64,000 nucleotides of DNA from Chlamydomonas reinhardtii (Eukaryota > Chlorophyta > Chlorophyceae > Chlamydomonadales > Chlamydomonadaceae): positions 4,487,633-4,551,632 of the forward strand of contig NC_057006.1 of NCBI RefSeq assembly GCF_000002595.2, written 5' to 3'. Position numbers and translations under genes: made by a program. Shown here in pieces: positions 44,978-56,500 of this stretch. Position 1 is the first letter of the stretch. Each line of letters begins with the position of its first letter. The notes beneath the pieces are model-generated. The model was not told the DNA's origin, ran no database searches, and saw only the letters and a list, made by a program, of their open reading frames with translations.

Positions 44978-46476
44978 ATGTGTGTGTATACATATAGGGG
45001 TGACTCTGTGGCAGTATGCCGCACCGGTCGTTGTCGTTGCTGCCTACGGGTTGCCTATGGACTCGGTGACTGGCACAGGAGCACTTCAGCGCCCCGACGC
45101 CCCCCCGACCGTGTTGTCGCCTCGCCTGCACCTCTACCACCGCCAACACCACCCGCTCACTCCTCGCCGCTCCCCCGCACCCGCACCCACGCCCGCACGC
45201 TCTGCCACCACCACCACCACCACCACCACCACCACCACCACCACCACCACTCCCGCCCCCTTCAGGCTCCCGAGCCCGCCGACATCCTGGTCTCGGAGCT
45301 GCTCGGCTCCTTCGGTGACAACGAGCTGTCGCCCGAGTGCCTGGACGGGGCGCAGCGCTTCCTGGCGCCTGGGGGCATCTCCATACCGCAGGTGGGTGGG
45401 CGCGCACGTGTGTGTCTGTGTGTCCATGTGCCTTGCACCCTGCTGCTGGGCTTCCGCACACACACACACACATTCACACACACCCCCTCCTCCTCCTCCT
45501 TCTGGACCCCACCCTCCACCACCCACCCTCCGCCCTCCACCCTCCACCCGCCTGCAGTCCTACACCTCCTTCCTGGCGCCGGTCACCACGCACAAGCTGC
45601 ACCACGACGTCAAGGCCTACAAGGACCTGGAGCACTTCGAGACGCCCTACGTGGTGCGGCTGCACAGGTAGGTGTGACAGCAGGGGCAGGGGCGGGGTGG
45701 GGTGGGGTGGTAGGCGGGTGGGATGGGGTGGGGTGGGTAGGTGGGTGGGTGGGTGGGTGGGTGGGTGCGTGGGTGGGTGGTTGGGTGCGTGGGTGGATAG
45801 GACATGTTGGAGGTTGGGGGCGCAAGGCAGGTGCGCCAGCGGGCAGCCGGTGCGCGGCTGTTCAAAGGGCCAGGGCAGCTCAAGGCGGGGAGGCAGGGTG
45901 CAAGCACCACTGCCCGCGCCTGTCCACACCTGCTGCCCACACGCCTGGACACCTCCCCACTCCCCGCTCCCTGTCCCCGACTCAATCGCGCCCAACCCAT
46001 ACAGTGAAGCCCCCCGTCCCCCGACCCCATCTCCCACCGCCCAATACACACACGCCACGCCCACACGCCCACGCAGGCACTACCTGCTGGCGCCCACGCA
46101 GCCGCTGTTCACGTTCGTGCACCCCAACACCGACGCGCCGATTGACAACTCGCGGTACGACAGCCTCGTGTTTTCTCGCGACCCAGCGGACGGCGCGGCA
46201 GTGCTTCACGGCTTTGCCGGGTACTTCGAGTGCGCGCTCTACAAGGACGTGTTGCTGTCGATCCACCCGCCATCGCACAGCGTAAATATGTTCAGCTGGT
46301 TCCCCATTTTCTTCCCGCTGCGCGAGCCGGTGTACGTGCCGGCGGGCGGCGAGGTGGGGGTGCAGGTGTGGCGATGCTGCGCGCCGCACAAGGTGTGGTA
46401 CGAGTGGGCGTTGAGCGCGCCGGTGGCGGGGCCGATCCACAACGTGAACGGCCGGTCGTACTGGGTGGGGCTGTGA
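39056..46476 (+). CDS. PRMT5: Protein arginine methyltransferase 5 (PRMT5, type II)
   Basis: Twelve exons: 39056-39151, 39280-39435, 39682-39864, 40134-40283, 40662-40877, 41718-41948, 42274-42330, 43314-43393, 43720-44038, 45266-45391, 45558-45667, 46077-46476. All phases agree; 707 residues against 637 in human. The N-terminal TIM-barrel part is seen ([34 protein letters not shown]). The PRMT5-specific Phe block [20 protein letters not shown] comes before the SAM-binding [10 protein letters not shown] near residue 434. The double-Glu loop [20 protein letters not shown] is complete. The C-terminal barrel ends [11 protein letters not shown], as in the family. It should make symmetric dimethylarginine on histones and splicing proteins. 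Extra length comes from Ala-rich inserts in exons 6 and 9. Introns are packed with simple repeats and carry two copies of the dispersed repeat. Confidence 0.97.
40586..40620 (+). repeat. Intron 3'-end motif, copy in PRMT5 intron 4
   Basis: CTACCATTTCCTTAGCTACT followed by CCAGAATGTAACCCC, about 40 bases before the acceptor at 40661. Confidence 0.65.
40977..41289 (-). mobile_element. Dispersed repeat, shortened copy B
   Basis: 313 bp matching the GT-adjacent end of copies A and C, with about one difference from copy C by eye. It stops abruptly at CTCACC. It lies in PRMT5 intron 5. A GT run precedes it, and another related junction (GTGTGTTAAAAGACAACAAA) is 46 bases upstream. Confidence 0.75.
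42706..43029 (+). repeat. Two diverged copies of an about 90-bp unit in PRMT5 intron 7
   Basis: Copy 1 about 42706-42795 and copy 2 about 42939-43029. They share GACCCGACCGCGCTGCGGCG, GGGGGTTCCAAACCTAA and AACTTTGATACTGATGCG. GGTTCCAAACC resembles a Pol III B box. The copies are separated by about 143 bases of unrelated sequence. GT runs precede them at 42342-42380 and 42409-42460. Confidence 0.75.
44041..44155 (+). repeat. GGGGA minisatellite in PRMT5 intron 9
   Basis: About twenty GGGGA or GGGGC units directly after the exon 9 donor, on the sense strand. It has G-quadruplex potential in DNA and in the pre-mRNA. Confidence 0.9.
44260..44852 (-). mobile_element. Dispersed repeat, long copy C
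   Basis: 593 bp in PRMT5 intron 9, bounded by GT runs on both sides (44184-44259 and 44853-44878). It is nearly identical to copy A by eye and is thus young. It shows the same CGGGG...CCCCG end and the same internal palindrome. Downstream GT runs at 44879-44974 enclose another TTAAAAAACGAAACGAAAG junction. Confidence 0.75.
45207..45250 (+). repeat. (CCA)n microsatellite before PRMT5 exon 10
   Basis: About 14 CCA triplets ending 15 bases before the exon 10 acceptor at 45265. Confidence 0.9.
45680..45795 (+). repeat. GGGTG-rich minisatellite in PRMT5 intron 11
   Basis: Runs of GGGTG and GGTGGGTGGGTG units shortly after the exon 11 donor (45668), on the sense strand. Confidence 0.9.
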
Positions 46477-47068
46477 GCGGAGCGTTTTGTGTGTGTATGC
46501 GTGTGTGTACCGGTTGTGATTTGAGAGGGAGGGGAGGGGCAGCGAGCGGGTTAGGTGGCGTGTTGCGACGGGTCGCGAGGTGAGCGGCGGCAGCATGGAA
46601 TGAAGATGGACGTCGGATGGGATTGTCGATGCTCGGTTTGGAGTAAGCTACATGCATGCAGGTTGTGCGCGCGCTACTATGGATTGGCGTGAAGGAGCTG
46701 GGCAGGAGGTGGGAGGGCGGGAAGGGCTACTGAAGAGTGCGAGTGCGACACTCACACCGGCTGGCGCGCAAGTGAACAGAGTCGCGAGTTTCTCTTTAAG
46801 CAGGTGCTATGTTACATGCCATAGTTGTGTAAGCAGGCTAGTATTGACGACCAGCATCATCGGGAGGAAATGCGACCGCCTAATGGCGACTTCGAGCAGA
46901 TGTCGTCTCGCTGGGAGCCTGCGCTGTAGCTTTTGCAGACAGACCACATTTATTGAGCTCCCTGAAATCACCACCACCAATGACGTTGTAGGGAGCCTCA
47001 GAAATATACAGCTCAACATTGCAAAATTTCATAGCAAAGGAACGGCTCCGCCGCGCGGCAATCATAGG
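46477..47068 (+). other. PRMT5 3' UTR and upstream region of the next gene
   Basis: TGTAA at 46828-46832 is the likely PRMT5 polyadenylation signal, 352 bases after the stop. The open frame of the downstream gene extends through this region without an obvious start. An in-frame ATG at 46882 is an alternative start for it. Confidence 0.45.
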
Positions 47069-48540
47069 ATGACAACAGTAGCACTTCAACCCGCAATGAT
47101 GCCTGCAGCCGGGCTCTCATCGGGAGAAGCGCACATTGCCCATGACCGAGGGCATCCGACAAAGGAGGCGCTCGACTACAGCGAGCTTCCAATCCAGCGT
47201 GCCAAGAGCGTAGTATTGCCTGCAGTGCCGGTGTCTATGAACTACACAAACGAGGACATTCCGTTCTCCCACCCAAGTGGTGAGTGCGACTCCTGGCCTC
47301 CCCTGACCAATATGGCATGGGGGGCCGTCAGAGGGGACGCGCTCGTGGGGAGCGCGATGAAAGCCAACGGGGAGGAGGGCGTACGGGCGGAGTGGAGACG
47401 GGAGGGGTTCAGTCGCACCTGCACACACTCCATGCATTGTCTACGCCGACAGCTGCCACTCGCCCCTTACCCCGGCCCGCGCTCCCCTCCCCCTCCCCAT
47501 CTCTCCCCCTCCCCCTCTCTCACCATCTCTCCCCCCCTCCCCCCGCAGCCACGCCGCTCACGTCCTGCTACGGCCTGCCGCGCACCTTCAAGGCCGGCAG
47601 CCGCTGCCTGAACCCGCTGGAGCCGCGGTACGTGCTGCCGGGCGCCTCCGCCTACCTCGCCAAGCAGCAGGCCGGGTCCGGGCCAGCAGCAGCAGCATCA
47701 ACACCCGCTGCAGCAGCCAGCCTAGACAGCCCCGGAGCCGGAGGCGCCAGCAGCGGCGGGGCAGGCGCCACGGCCCTGCCCAGCCCCAGCCGCACGGCCT
47801 CCGGAGCCGAGGGGCGACTGCTGCCAGCGGTGTCCATCCCCCGCAGCACCGGAGGAGGCGGAGCCGACAGCGCAGCCGCCGTCTCGTCGCCCAAAGCGCC
47901 CGGCAGCTCGCTAGCGCCGCCGCTGCCGCCCGCCTCGCCCGGCCACGGTGGCGGCGCCGCCGCCAGCAGCCCACTGGGCCTAAACCCGCACGTGACCACC
48001 AATGGCGCCGTCGGCGGACTCCTGCTCTACGGCCCCGGCCCCGGCTCTGGCGCGGGCACGGGCGTGGGCGTGGGCGCGGGCGCAGCCGCCGTGTCTTTGT
48101 CGTCGCCCTCCGTCGCCGCCATCGCCGCCGCCGCTGAGGCCAGCCGCTGCCTCAACGTCACGGACATCAACGGCCCGCGCCGCAGCACCTCCACGCCGCC
48201 GCGCCGCGCCGGCGCCGCCGGCGGCGGCTTCGACCCCCTGCACGTGTCGGACATCGTGTCGCCCACGCGGCGGCCCAGCCCCACGCGCCACCTCAGCAGC
48301 CTCACCACCTCGGACATCCGCGGCGCTACGGTGCGCGCGCGCACGCGCGACGCGGCTTCTCCGGGGCGCGGCACACTCAACAGCGCCGACATCCCGGGCG
48401 CGTCGCCGGGCTGCCTGGCGCGCGCCTCGCCCACCACGTTTGCGCTGGGCCGCTGGCCGGCGCCTGCGGTGCCGCAGTTCAACTTCCCGGTGGCAACGCG
48501 CGTGACGATGCTCAAGATGCCGCCTAACAGCATGACCTGA
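47069..48540 (+). CDS. Unknown protein with repeated Asp-Ile-x-Gly motifs
   Basis: Two exons, 47069-47279 and 47549-48540, in phase, giving 400 residues from ATG 47069. The N-terminus contains EALDYSELPIQRAKSVV and SMNYTNEDIPFSHPSG, then LTSCYGLPRTFKAGSRCLNP followed by LEPRYVLPG. A long Ala, Gly and Ser stretch follows. The C-terminal third has four spaced motifs: CLNVTDINGP, LHVSDIVSP, LTTSDIRGA and LNSADIPGA. The protein ends FNFPVATRVTMLKMPPN. Asp-Ile-x-Gly-Ala/Pro repeats together with an NPL-x-P-x-Y-x-LPG block recall cytoskeletal and ciliary proteins of protists, but that is a weak impression and I do not recognise a named family. No membrane segment or catalytic motif is seen. Confidence 0.7.
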
Positions 48541-50569
48541 GGCGCAGCGTGGCCTACAGGCGCAACGGAGGTGGCAGTGGGGGAGAGGGGGGAAGGATGG
48601 AGCGCTGCGGAGGTGTGGGGGGCTGAGGTGTGATGGCGGCCCGGCCGGAAGGCATCGCATGTGAGGCTAGGCACGTTGGTGCGCCTGCAGTGCCGCAGCG
48701 TGCGCGGGCATGGTGGGGGGGACGGCGGCGTGGCGTCAACCGCGTGCCGTCTTGGTGGACAAGAATAGAAGGAGATGGGGACATGGGATAGTCAGTTCCA
48801 AGCCCAAACTGAACTTTAGGTGGAGGAGTCGTGAGGCGGTGGAGCCGTGGCGGCGTGGCGGCTTGGGGCCTAAGGGGAGGGCAGTGTGTGCCGGGAGGCT
48901 GCTGGCGGTGGTACTGGCAGAGAGGATGCCCTAGTCATAGGCAACGCATTGGCGTCCAAAAGGTGGGACTGGCTGGACTGACGCATGGACAGGGACAGGC
49001 TCACAGGCTCACAGGCACATGCATAAGGAGCTGCCGTGGTAGCTGCTTAAGCTTCCAGGCAGTGCGGCAGCAATACTATGCCGGACCGCAAACCAGTCGT
49101 CGACTGGTTGTTCCGGCTTTTCATCCAATAAAGCAAGGAAAGGGAAGTGGTGGTGAGTCCTCGCACAAGGGCACGGCCGTGTCGGCATGCCATCACGCTG
49201 TGGCCCGGCGCTTCGTTGGCAACCGACAGGGTGATAGCTGTTGAGTCCTCGCGCGGATGCTGTTAGGTTTCGTGACACGCATCCGAACGGTGCGACTGCA
49301 TACAACTGATTCTTCAATTTGCTTGTCCCCCGCTTATTCCCGGTCCAGTGAGCCGCGGCGTACTGGGGAGAGTCGGGGCTGGCCGCGGTCCCAAACGCAC
49401 TGAGACGAAGTGCTGAATTTGCATTCATAGGGTCTGGGCGAGCCAACAGTGTTGAGACTCAAATCTCAATTTGAGGCTTGGCAGGCGTGTGGGCGTGTGA
49501 GGGCAGAGTGATGGAGCCATGCATTACGCTGCGTAGGATGGCGAGCTGCAGGAGTGCAGGGGCACGGCGCCGAGATGTGAACGTCACTTTGGGGGGGGGC
49601 TGTGCACGCTCGTTATCGACGATGCTTGGAAACGAATAATGGCGGGGAGGGCTGTTTGTTCTAGGTGCCATTCCGTGCTGACGCGTGTGGCCGTGCGAGG
49701 ACGTGCAATAGGGCAGCCGGGTCGAAGACTGCTGGAATGACTAGCAGCTAGCAAATCAGAGGCGGCGGTAGGCCGGTCGTGGGGTACCGGTAATGTACTT
49801 GTATCTGTGACATATGTACCGTGTCTCTGATCTGTGTGCGAGGCAGGGGCCAAGAGGAGCCGATGGTGGTCACAGCCTTGCAGATTGCAATCGCCAGCAG
49901 CGGCCGACGCCCCAGCCTTCGGTCCGTTACCAGAGCCGGCATCCCGCCGCACGCCCGCACCCCAGCCAACACTCCACTCCACCAGTCGCTCCTCCGGGGC
50001 CCCATGTACCCCACCGGGCATACGGCATCGATGGCACTGCCCGCGCGGCCCGTCCTCCCACCTTCACTCCAGCCCCTTACCCGCCCGTCAGGACGCACCT
50101 CCACCACCTCTTCCTCCCTCGGCAGCCATGCTCCTCATTCAACCCATCGGCACCCGCACCCGCACCGATACCCGCACCGGGCCAAGCAATCGACAGTCGC
50201 CCGCATGGCCACGCCGCTGACTCCTCCGGCGCTCGCATTTGCTCCACGCCTCTCTGCCGGTGCCGCAGCCGCCTCGCCGCACTGCTCTCGGCTGCGTCCC
50301 TATGTACAGCCTTGCGGCCGCCGAGCAGCCCCGGTGTCAGGCACACGTGCGAGGCAATACCACACGCACACGTGTTCCTCGGAGCGTGCCCGCCTGGCTA
50401 CCTCCGGCCCACATTCTTAAGGTCGCATGCCGCCATGATCCGATCTCCCCCTCAACCGCCTCAAAACCTGTTTTAACATTTATTGGGTTCGAAGCAAACT
50501 ACCCCTCCCTCCCTCCCTCCAACGCCCCGGGCAACACAAACTACCCCCCGCCCCGCTCCTTTGAGACAC
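48541..50569. other. Convergent intergenic region of about 2 kb
   Basis: It lies between the ends of two genes that face each other (plus 48540, minus 50570). It probably holds both 3' UTRs. No TGTAA is visible on either expected strand close to the stops. Open frames on both strands (49814-50476 plus, 49584-50021 minus) have no family motif. Confidence 0.4.
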
Positions 50570-53500
50570 CTAACCCCCCGCCTCGGGCGCAGGCGGCACT
50601 GCTGCTGACGGGTCACCGACCGCGGTCGGGTCCATGGGCGGCATCGTCATCGCGCTGCCGTCCGGCACGCCCGCCGCCGCCGCCGCCGCTGCCGCCGCCG
50701 CCGCGGCCGCCACCGCCAACCCGCCGTCCACCGGTTGTAGCTGCTCCGCGCCCGCCTCTTGCGGCGGCTGGAAGCCCGCCACGCCCGCCGCCGCCAGCTG
50801 CGCATACAGCCCGCTGACCTGCGACCCGTCAAAGGCCGGCGGCACACCTCCCGCCGTGCCGTCAAACAGCCCAGGCACCGCGCCTGGTAGGAAGAAGTTG
50901 GGCGGCAGCGCGCCGCCGCCCTGGCCCGCCGCCGCGGCCGCGGCAGCCGCCGCCGCCATGAATGCGTTGGCGTCCATCCCGCCGCCCTGCGCCGCCGCCT
51001 CGTTCATCGCCTCCAGCAGGCTCGACCCAGGCCCCGCCTCAGCCCCCGGCGCCACCGCGCCGCTGCCGTCCGCGGGCGCCGCCGCGGCAGCTGCCGCCGC
51101 TGCCGCGGCGGCGGCAGCGCCGCCGTCGTCGTCTGCGAGTAGTGCCGACAGCATGCCGCCGCCGCCCGCCAAGAGTGCCATCGCATCCGCCACCGCCGCC
51201 GGTGTCGGCGTGGGGCCCTGCATCGGCGGCGGCGCCGTCCCGTCCACGGGCGGCGCCGCGCCCGCCGCTGCCGCCGCCGCCGCGTTCGCCGCCGCCTGCG
51301 TTGCCGCCGCCATTGCTTCGCTGTTATCCCCGAACAGCAGCCCCAGCAGCGACTCCGACCCCTCCGTCGGCTGCCCGCCGGGTTGCCCCACCGCCGCCGC
51401 CGCCGTCGCCGCCGCCAGCGCGTTCACCGCCGCCACGGGGTCCATCGGCGCCCCCGCCGCCGCCGCCGCCGCCGCTGCTGCTGCCGCCGCCGCCGCGCCG
51501 CCGTCTGTGGACGCCGCCAGGGCTGTGGAGAGGTTGATGTTCCACCTGGCCTGCACCTCGGCGCACAGGGTGTCCAGCACCTGGCGCACGGCGGTGGGGT
51601 CGGCGTCCCGCATGCGGCTCTGCAGCGAGTGCCGGAACTTGGCCAGCCGTGTCAGGGGCAGCCCGTCCACAGAGTTGTCCGCCTGGGGTGGGGGGTTGGG
51701 GGTGGGGTTACATTCATGATTAGTAATGGAAGTGGGGTGGGGTTACATTCATGACTAGTTAAGGAAGTGGTAGACGGGGGTGGGAGAGGGGGGTGCGTGA
51801 TGCATGGTGAGTGAGAGGACCGGGGGGCGATGAACAGGCGCAGCGTGGGGCGGTGGGTAAGCCGCGCATGAAGGACAGGGGGTGTGAGCGAAGCACGTGA
51901 GCACGCATGAAGCGCCCCCCGCCCCCCCTCCCTCCCCCCCCCTCACCATGACGTAGCTGTAGTTGCGCCACAGCTCGCCAAAGTCCACGCGGCCGGGGTC
52001 GTCGCGGAAGGTGTCCAGCATGCTGGTCAGCTTGTCCACCAGCGGCTGGTCGGGAACCACCTCCAGGCCGTGCACGTTGGTCCTGCGGGGGTTGCAAAGA
52101 TTGGTGCAGAGATATGGGGGGGGAGGGCGTGTGTGCATGCGCGCGCGAGATTTTGGGGGTTTGTGGGTTGCTAAAATGATAGCAGCACAGGTAGCGAAGG
52201 AGCGGGCCGTTGTCTTCACAGCTGGCTGTCACCGGCCCACCGCGCCCCCGCCCCCTGACCTTGGGGCCTCCTGCCAGCGCCGTCCGCGCCCCCTCTCCGC
52301 CCTCCCCTCTCCGCCCTCCCCTCCCTGCCCCCCCCCCATCAGCGGCCCCACCTGACGAAGTATGGCACCAGCTGGCTGTTGCGCGTCTGCACGGTGAAGG
52401 TGGTGATGACGGAGATGGGGTGCGGCATGGCGGTGTCGTAGGGGCCCACGATGATGCCCAGGAACGGCTCCAGCTTGGTGGTGGGGCACCTGGCGGACGG
52501 GCGGGACGGGGCGGGGCGGGGTACATTCAGGATTAGCAAAGGGGGGTGGGTGCGGGCAGGGACATACTGTAGAGGCGGCGGCGGGCGGCAGCGTTAGAAG
52601 GTCGGGGATGCAGTGGTGGGAACCCTTGGGCGACCAAGGAGGAGTCTGGTACTGCAGGCGGAAGGATCGCGCCTCTGACACCACCCTGCATCCCGCTCCA
52701 GCCGTCGGCTCTACCGCCCCCCGCTCCTGCCCCGCTCGCTTCGGACCTCCTTCCCACTTCCGCCCCTCCCCCTGCCTGCCCCTGCCCCTCGCCCCACATC
52801 CCACCCCTGCCCCTCCCCCTCCCCCGCCCCTCCCCCGCCCCCCGCCAGCGCCAGCCTCACTTGAACAGCGCCTGGTAGTTGCGCTGGTTGTCCATGTCCT
52901 TCTGGCTGGGGCTGGGCTCGAACACCGGGTGCGAGTGGTACCAGCCCACGCACGTCTGGCCCTTGGCCTCCATCAGCGACTGCACCTCAACCTGCAGCAA
53001 GGGGCGTAGGCGCGTAGGTGCGTGTTTGAGCTTGTGTGTTTGTGTTTGTGTGTGTGTGTGTGTGTGAAAGAGCACATGGAAAACGTTGCGCAAAGACACT
53101 GTGTGTGTGTGACAGGGCGGGTAATGCCAGGTGGTTGGCGCCAGCAGGTCTCCCCTGTCTTCCACACCCCTGCACGGCGCCGGCCTGTGGCTCTCCTTCC
53201 CTCGCTCCCTTCCCAAACAGCTCATAGCTTACACAACATCCACTCCCGACTTTTCTTGGCCCCCGCCCCGCAAATGCCCACGCGCTCCCCCCGCCTCCAT
53301 CCCCCCCCCAAAAACACACACACGCCCACCTGCGCTGTGGGGTCGAGCTCCACGCTGGTTGCGGCGTCGCTGCCCTCGGCTCGGCGGCAGGGGTAGGCCT
53401 CGATCACCACCAGCTGCTTGGTCTCGGGGTGCCACGTGCCGCCCAGCAGGCCGATCACCTGAGCGGGGCGGGGGGGGGGGGCAGCACATGCAACACGGGG

Positions 53501-56500
53501 TGGTCAGGCCACAAAGCCGCTTCTCAGCAATCACCTACGCGCCATGCCACCCGCCCGCCATGCCACCCGCCCGCATCCAGTCAGTAGCCCCTCCGTCCCC
53601 TTGTAGGACTGCCCTTGCACCACTTCCGACCCGCTCCGTCGCAAGTCCGCTCTCATGCAAGCCGTACACACCCCCACCCCTACCCAAAGTCTTGCCACCC
53701 CTCGCCCCATGCCCAACAGCCCCCCTCCCCACAGCCTCCTCCCAGGCCCCTCGCCTCCCCGCCCCTCCCCGCTCCCAAGCCCCCCCCCCCCGCCCTCCTC
53801 TCCCAACCCTCCTCCCTCCCACCCTCCCTCCTCCCATCCCCACCTCGAAGTTGCTGAGGTGTGCGTGGAAGTCCATGGCCAGCAGCGCCCAGCTGCTCAT
53901 GTCCACCGTGTACGGCTGGGCCAGCGGCGAGCCGCTGCCGGGCTGCCCCGTGAACTCCTGCGGCTTCACCAGCTGCAGGCTCTCGCTGGTCTCGCCCATG
54001 GTGGCCCGCTGCCCCGCGAGCTCGCGCCGGGGCCGGTTGCGCGCGTACTCGGTCTGCGCCGCCAGGCCGCTGGGCGGCGGCGGCACGCCCATGAGCGGCG
54101 CCGCGGGGGCGGCGGAGGGCGCGGGCGGGATGGGCGCCGGCGGCAGCGCTGTGCCGGGCGGCAGTGTGAGCGGCGGTGGCGTGAGGCCTGCGGGCGCGCC
54201 GCCGCCGAGCGCGGCGGCGAGGGAGCTCAGCGGCGCGGAGACGGCGCCGCCCAGCGCCGCCGCCAGGCCGCTGGCGGTGTTGTTGCTGTCGGTGGCGCCG
54301 CTGAGCAGCGCCTGGAAGCCGCCCAGAGGCGCGCCGCCGCCAGGGGGTGCCGCCGGGCGCCGCCCCCAGCGGGTTGCCGGCGATGTTGGCTAGGTTGAGC
54401 CCCGACGCCGCCAGGCTCAGCTGCGCCTGCGCCGCCGCCGCCATCAGCTGCTGCGTGGTCAGGCCGATGTTGCCGCCCGCGGCCGCCGCGGCGGCGGCCA
54501 CCGCCGCCGCCATGGCGGCGGCGACGGCCTGACTCGCCGCGTCCGTGCCGCCCAGGCCCGGGATCCCGCCCAGCGCGCCGACGGCGGGGTTGGCGGCGGC
54601 GCCGTCCGTGTCGTCGCCGTCATCGCTGCCGCCCTTCCGCGGCCGCTTGCGGCTGCTGCTGGTGCGGATGCGTTGCCGCTCGCCGGAGCCGCGCGCCGCC
54701 GGGGCTGTGGGCGCCTGGTCGTTGGGCAGGCGGCCGCCGTACATCTGCGGCAGCCGGTCCAGGTCCAGGCCGGACAGAGCCACGCTCAGCTCCTCATGCG
54801 TCAGGCCTGTGTGTGTGGGGGGGAGGTTCCATAGAGTGCGCAGTTTTAGTAGAAGGGCCGGGCCGCCAGGTTGCCGGTCGCTCCTTGGGCAGCCCCATGC
54901 GGCGACACGCCCCCAGACGCAGTGCCGTGCCGCTTCACCCCAGTACCACATACCTGGCCCCGCTGAACACCCCCTCTCCCCCGCTACCCACACATAACCT
55001 GCGTCGAACTCCGCCCCTCCGCCACCAAGCCATCCCGCTCCAGCCCCCGCCCCAGCCCCAGCCTGCCCACAAAAAAAACCACAGCCACTCACGCAGCAGC
55101 AGCTCCGGCTTGAAGCCGTAGCTGCGTGCCGCCGCGCTGTAGGGGTCCAGCATGGCGCCACTGAGCGTGTAGCCGGCACCGGTGCGCGCGATGGCGGCCG
55201 GCAGCGGCTTGCCCGCCAGGCACAGCTTGATCAGGTACTTCTGCGCGTGCGAGGCGATAGCGCGGTGGTCGCGGGTGCCCACCAGCTCGCTGCCCTTCTT
55301 CCAGTCGCGGCCGTAGGCCTCCATGGCCTGAAGGGGGGCAGGGAAAGGGTGAGGTGAGGTGGGGTGAGGGTTTGGTGGGGTTGCTGGACACAATTCCCAA
55401 TGCGGCAGGGTGCGGGGCGATAAGGAAAATAGGTGGAGCGCCCTCAATTGTCCAAATGTCAAAGCAGCTTCGCTCTGTTCTTCACCATGTGCATCAGCGG
55501 TCAGCCAGGCCTGCCCGGTGCTGCTGCCAGCTGCAACCCAGTTCCCTCCTATCCAGCGACGCCGGCTCAGCGCCTCCTCCTCCGCGCCAGCTCTGCCCAG
55601 CGGCTGCCATGTTCACTATCACCCCGCCACCGCAGCCCTCTGATCCACCCCGCCTCCCCCCCTCCCCCGTTCCTCCCCCGTTCAGTGCATCCTGTACCGC
55701 TTTTCCAAACATCCCTGCAACCCCCTTCCCACCACTCTCACTCCCTACTCTCACTCCCCAGCACGCCGCCTCCCCCCCCCCCCCACACACACACCTTGAG
55801 GAACAGTGTCTCCTCCTCCGGCGTCCAGGCGCGGCCCGCCTGGCGCTGCTTGCCCACATCCTTCCGCCGCCGCCGCCCGCTCTTGGTCCGCTCGTCGTCA
55901 TCGTCGTCCGTCTCGCCGCCCGTGCCCAAGCCATCCACGCCGCCGCCGCCAGGCATGGGCGGCAGGCCCCCGGGCATTGCGCCGGGCGTGGCACCCAGCG
56001 CGCCCGCTAGCCCGGGCATGGAGGCTCCGGCAGCCGCCAGGTTGGCAAGAGCGGCCATGGAAGCCGGGTCGGTGATTCCGGCGAGACCGGCGGCGAGCGC
56101 GTTGGGCTCCGGCTTCACCTCCATCTTGACGCTGGGCGGCATCGCAGCGGGCGTCACGGCCACCGAGCCGGGCGCGGCTGTGGCAGGAGCAGCGAGTCGC
56201 GATGGGCAAGTGTGCGGTGGGTGGTTGGGGGATCGGACGGGATCGCGGGCAGGAGTGTGTAAGGGGTGGGTGCGCGGGTGTCAGGACTGGAGGGGGCCGG
56301 TCGCCGCGCTGCAAACGAGCGTGCCGGCAGGGCGGTGCGAGACCCCGGGTCATTCTTAGGACTCAGCATGGCCATCGGTGCTAGCTGCGCCGTGGGGTTG
56401 CTGCCTAGCGAGTGCGGGGCGCGACCCGAAGCGCCGGACCGGAGCCCCTTCCCGTGCAGCTCTCTACTGGAGTCCGTCGTCAAGGGGGAGGGGCCCACTG

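Noticed and set aside
49814-50476. Plus-strand open frame of 220 codons in the convergent gap
   Set aside because: Pro, Arg and His-rich composition from C-rich DNA, overlapped by an equally long minus-strand frame.
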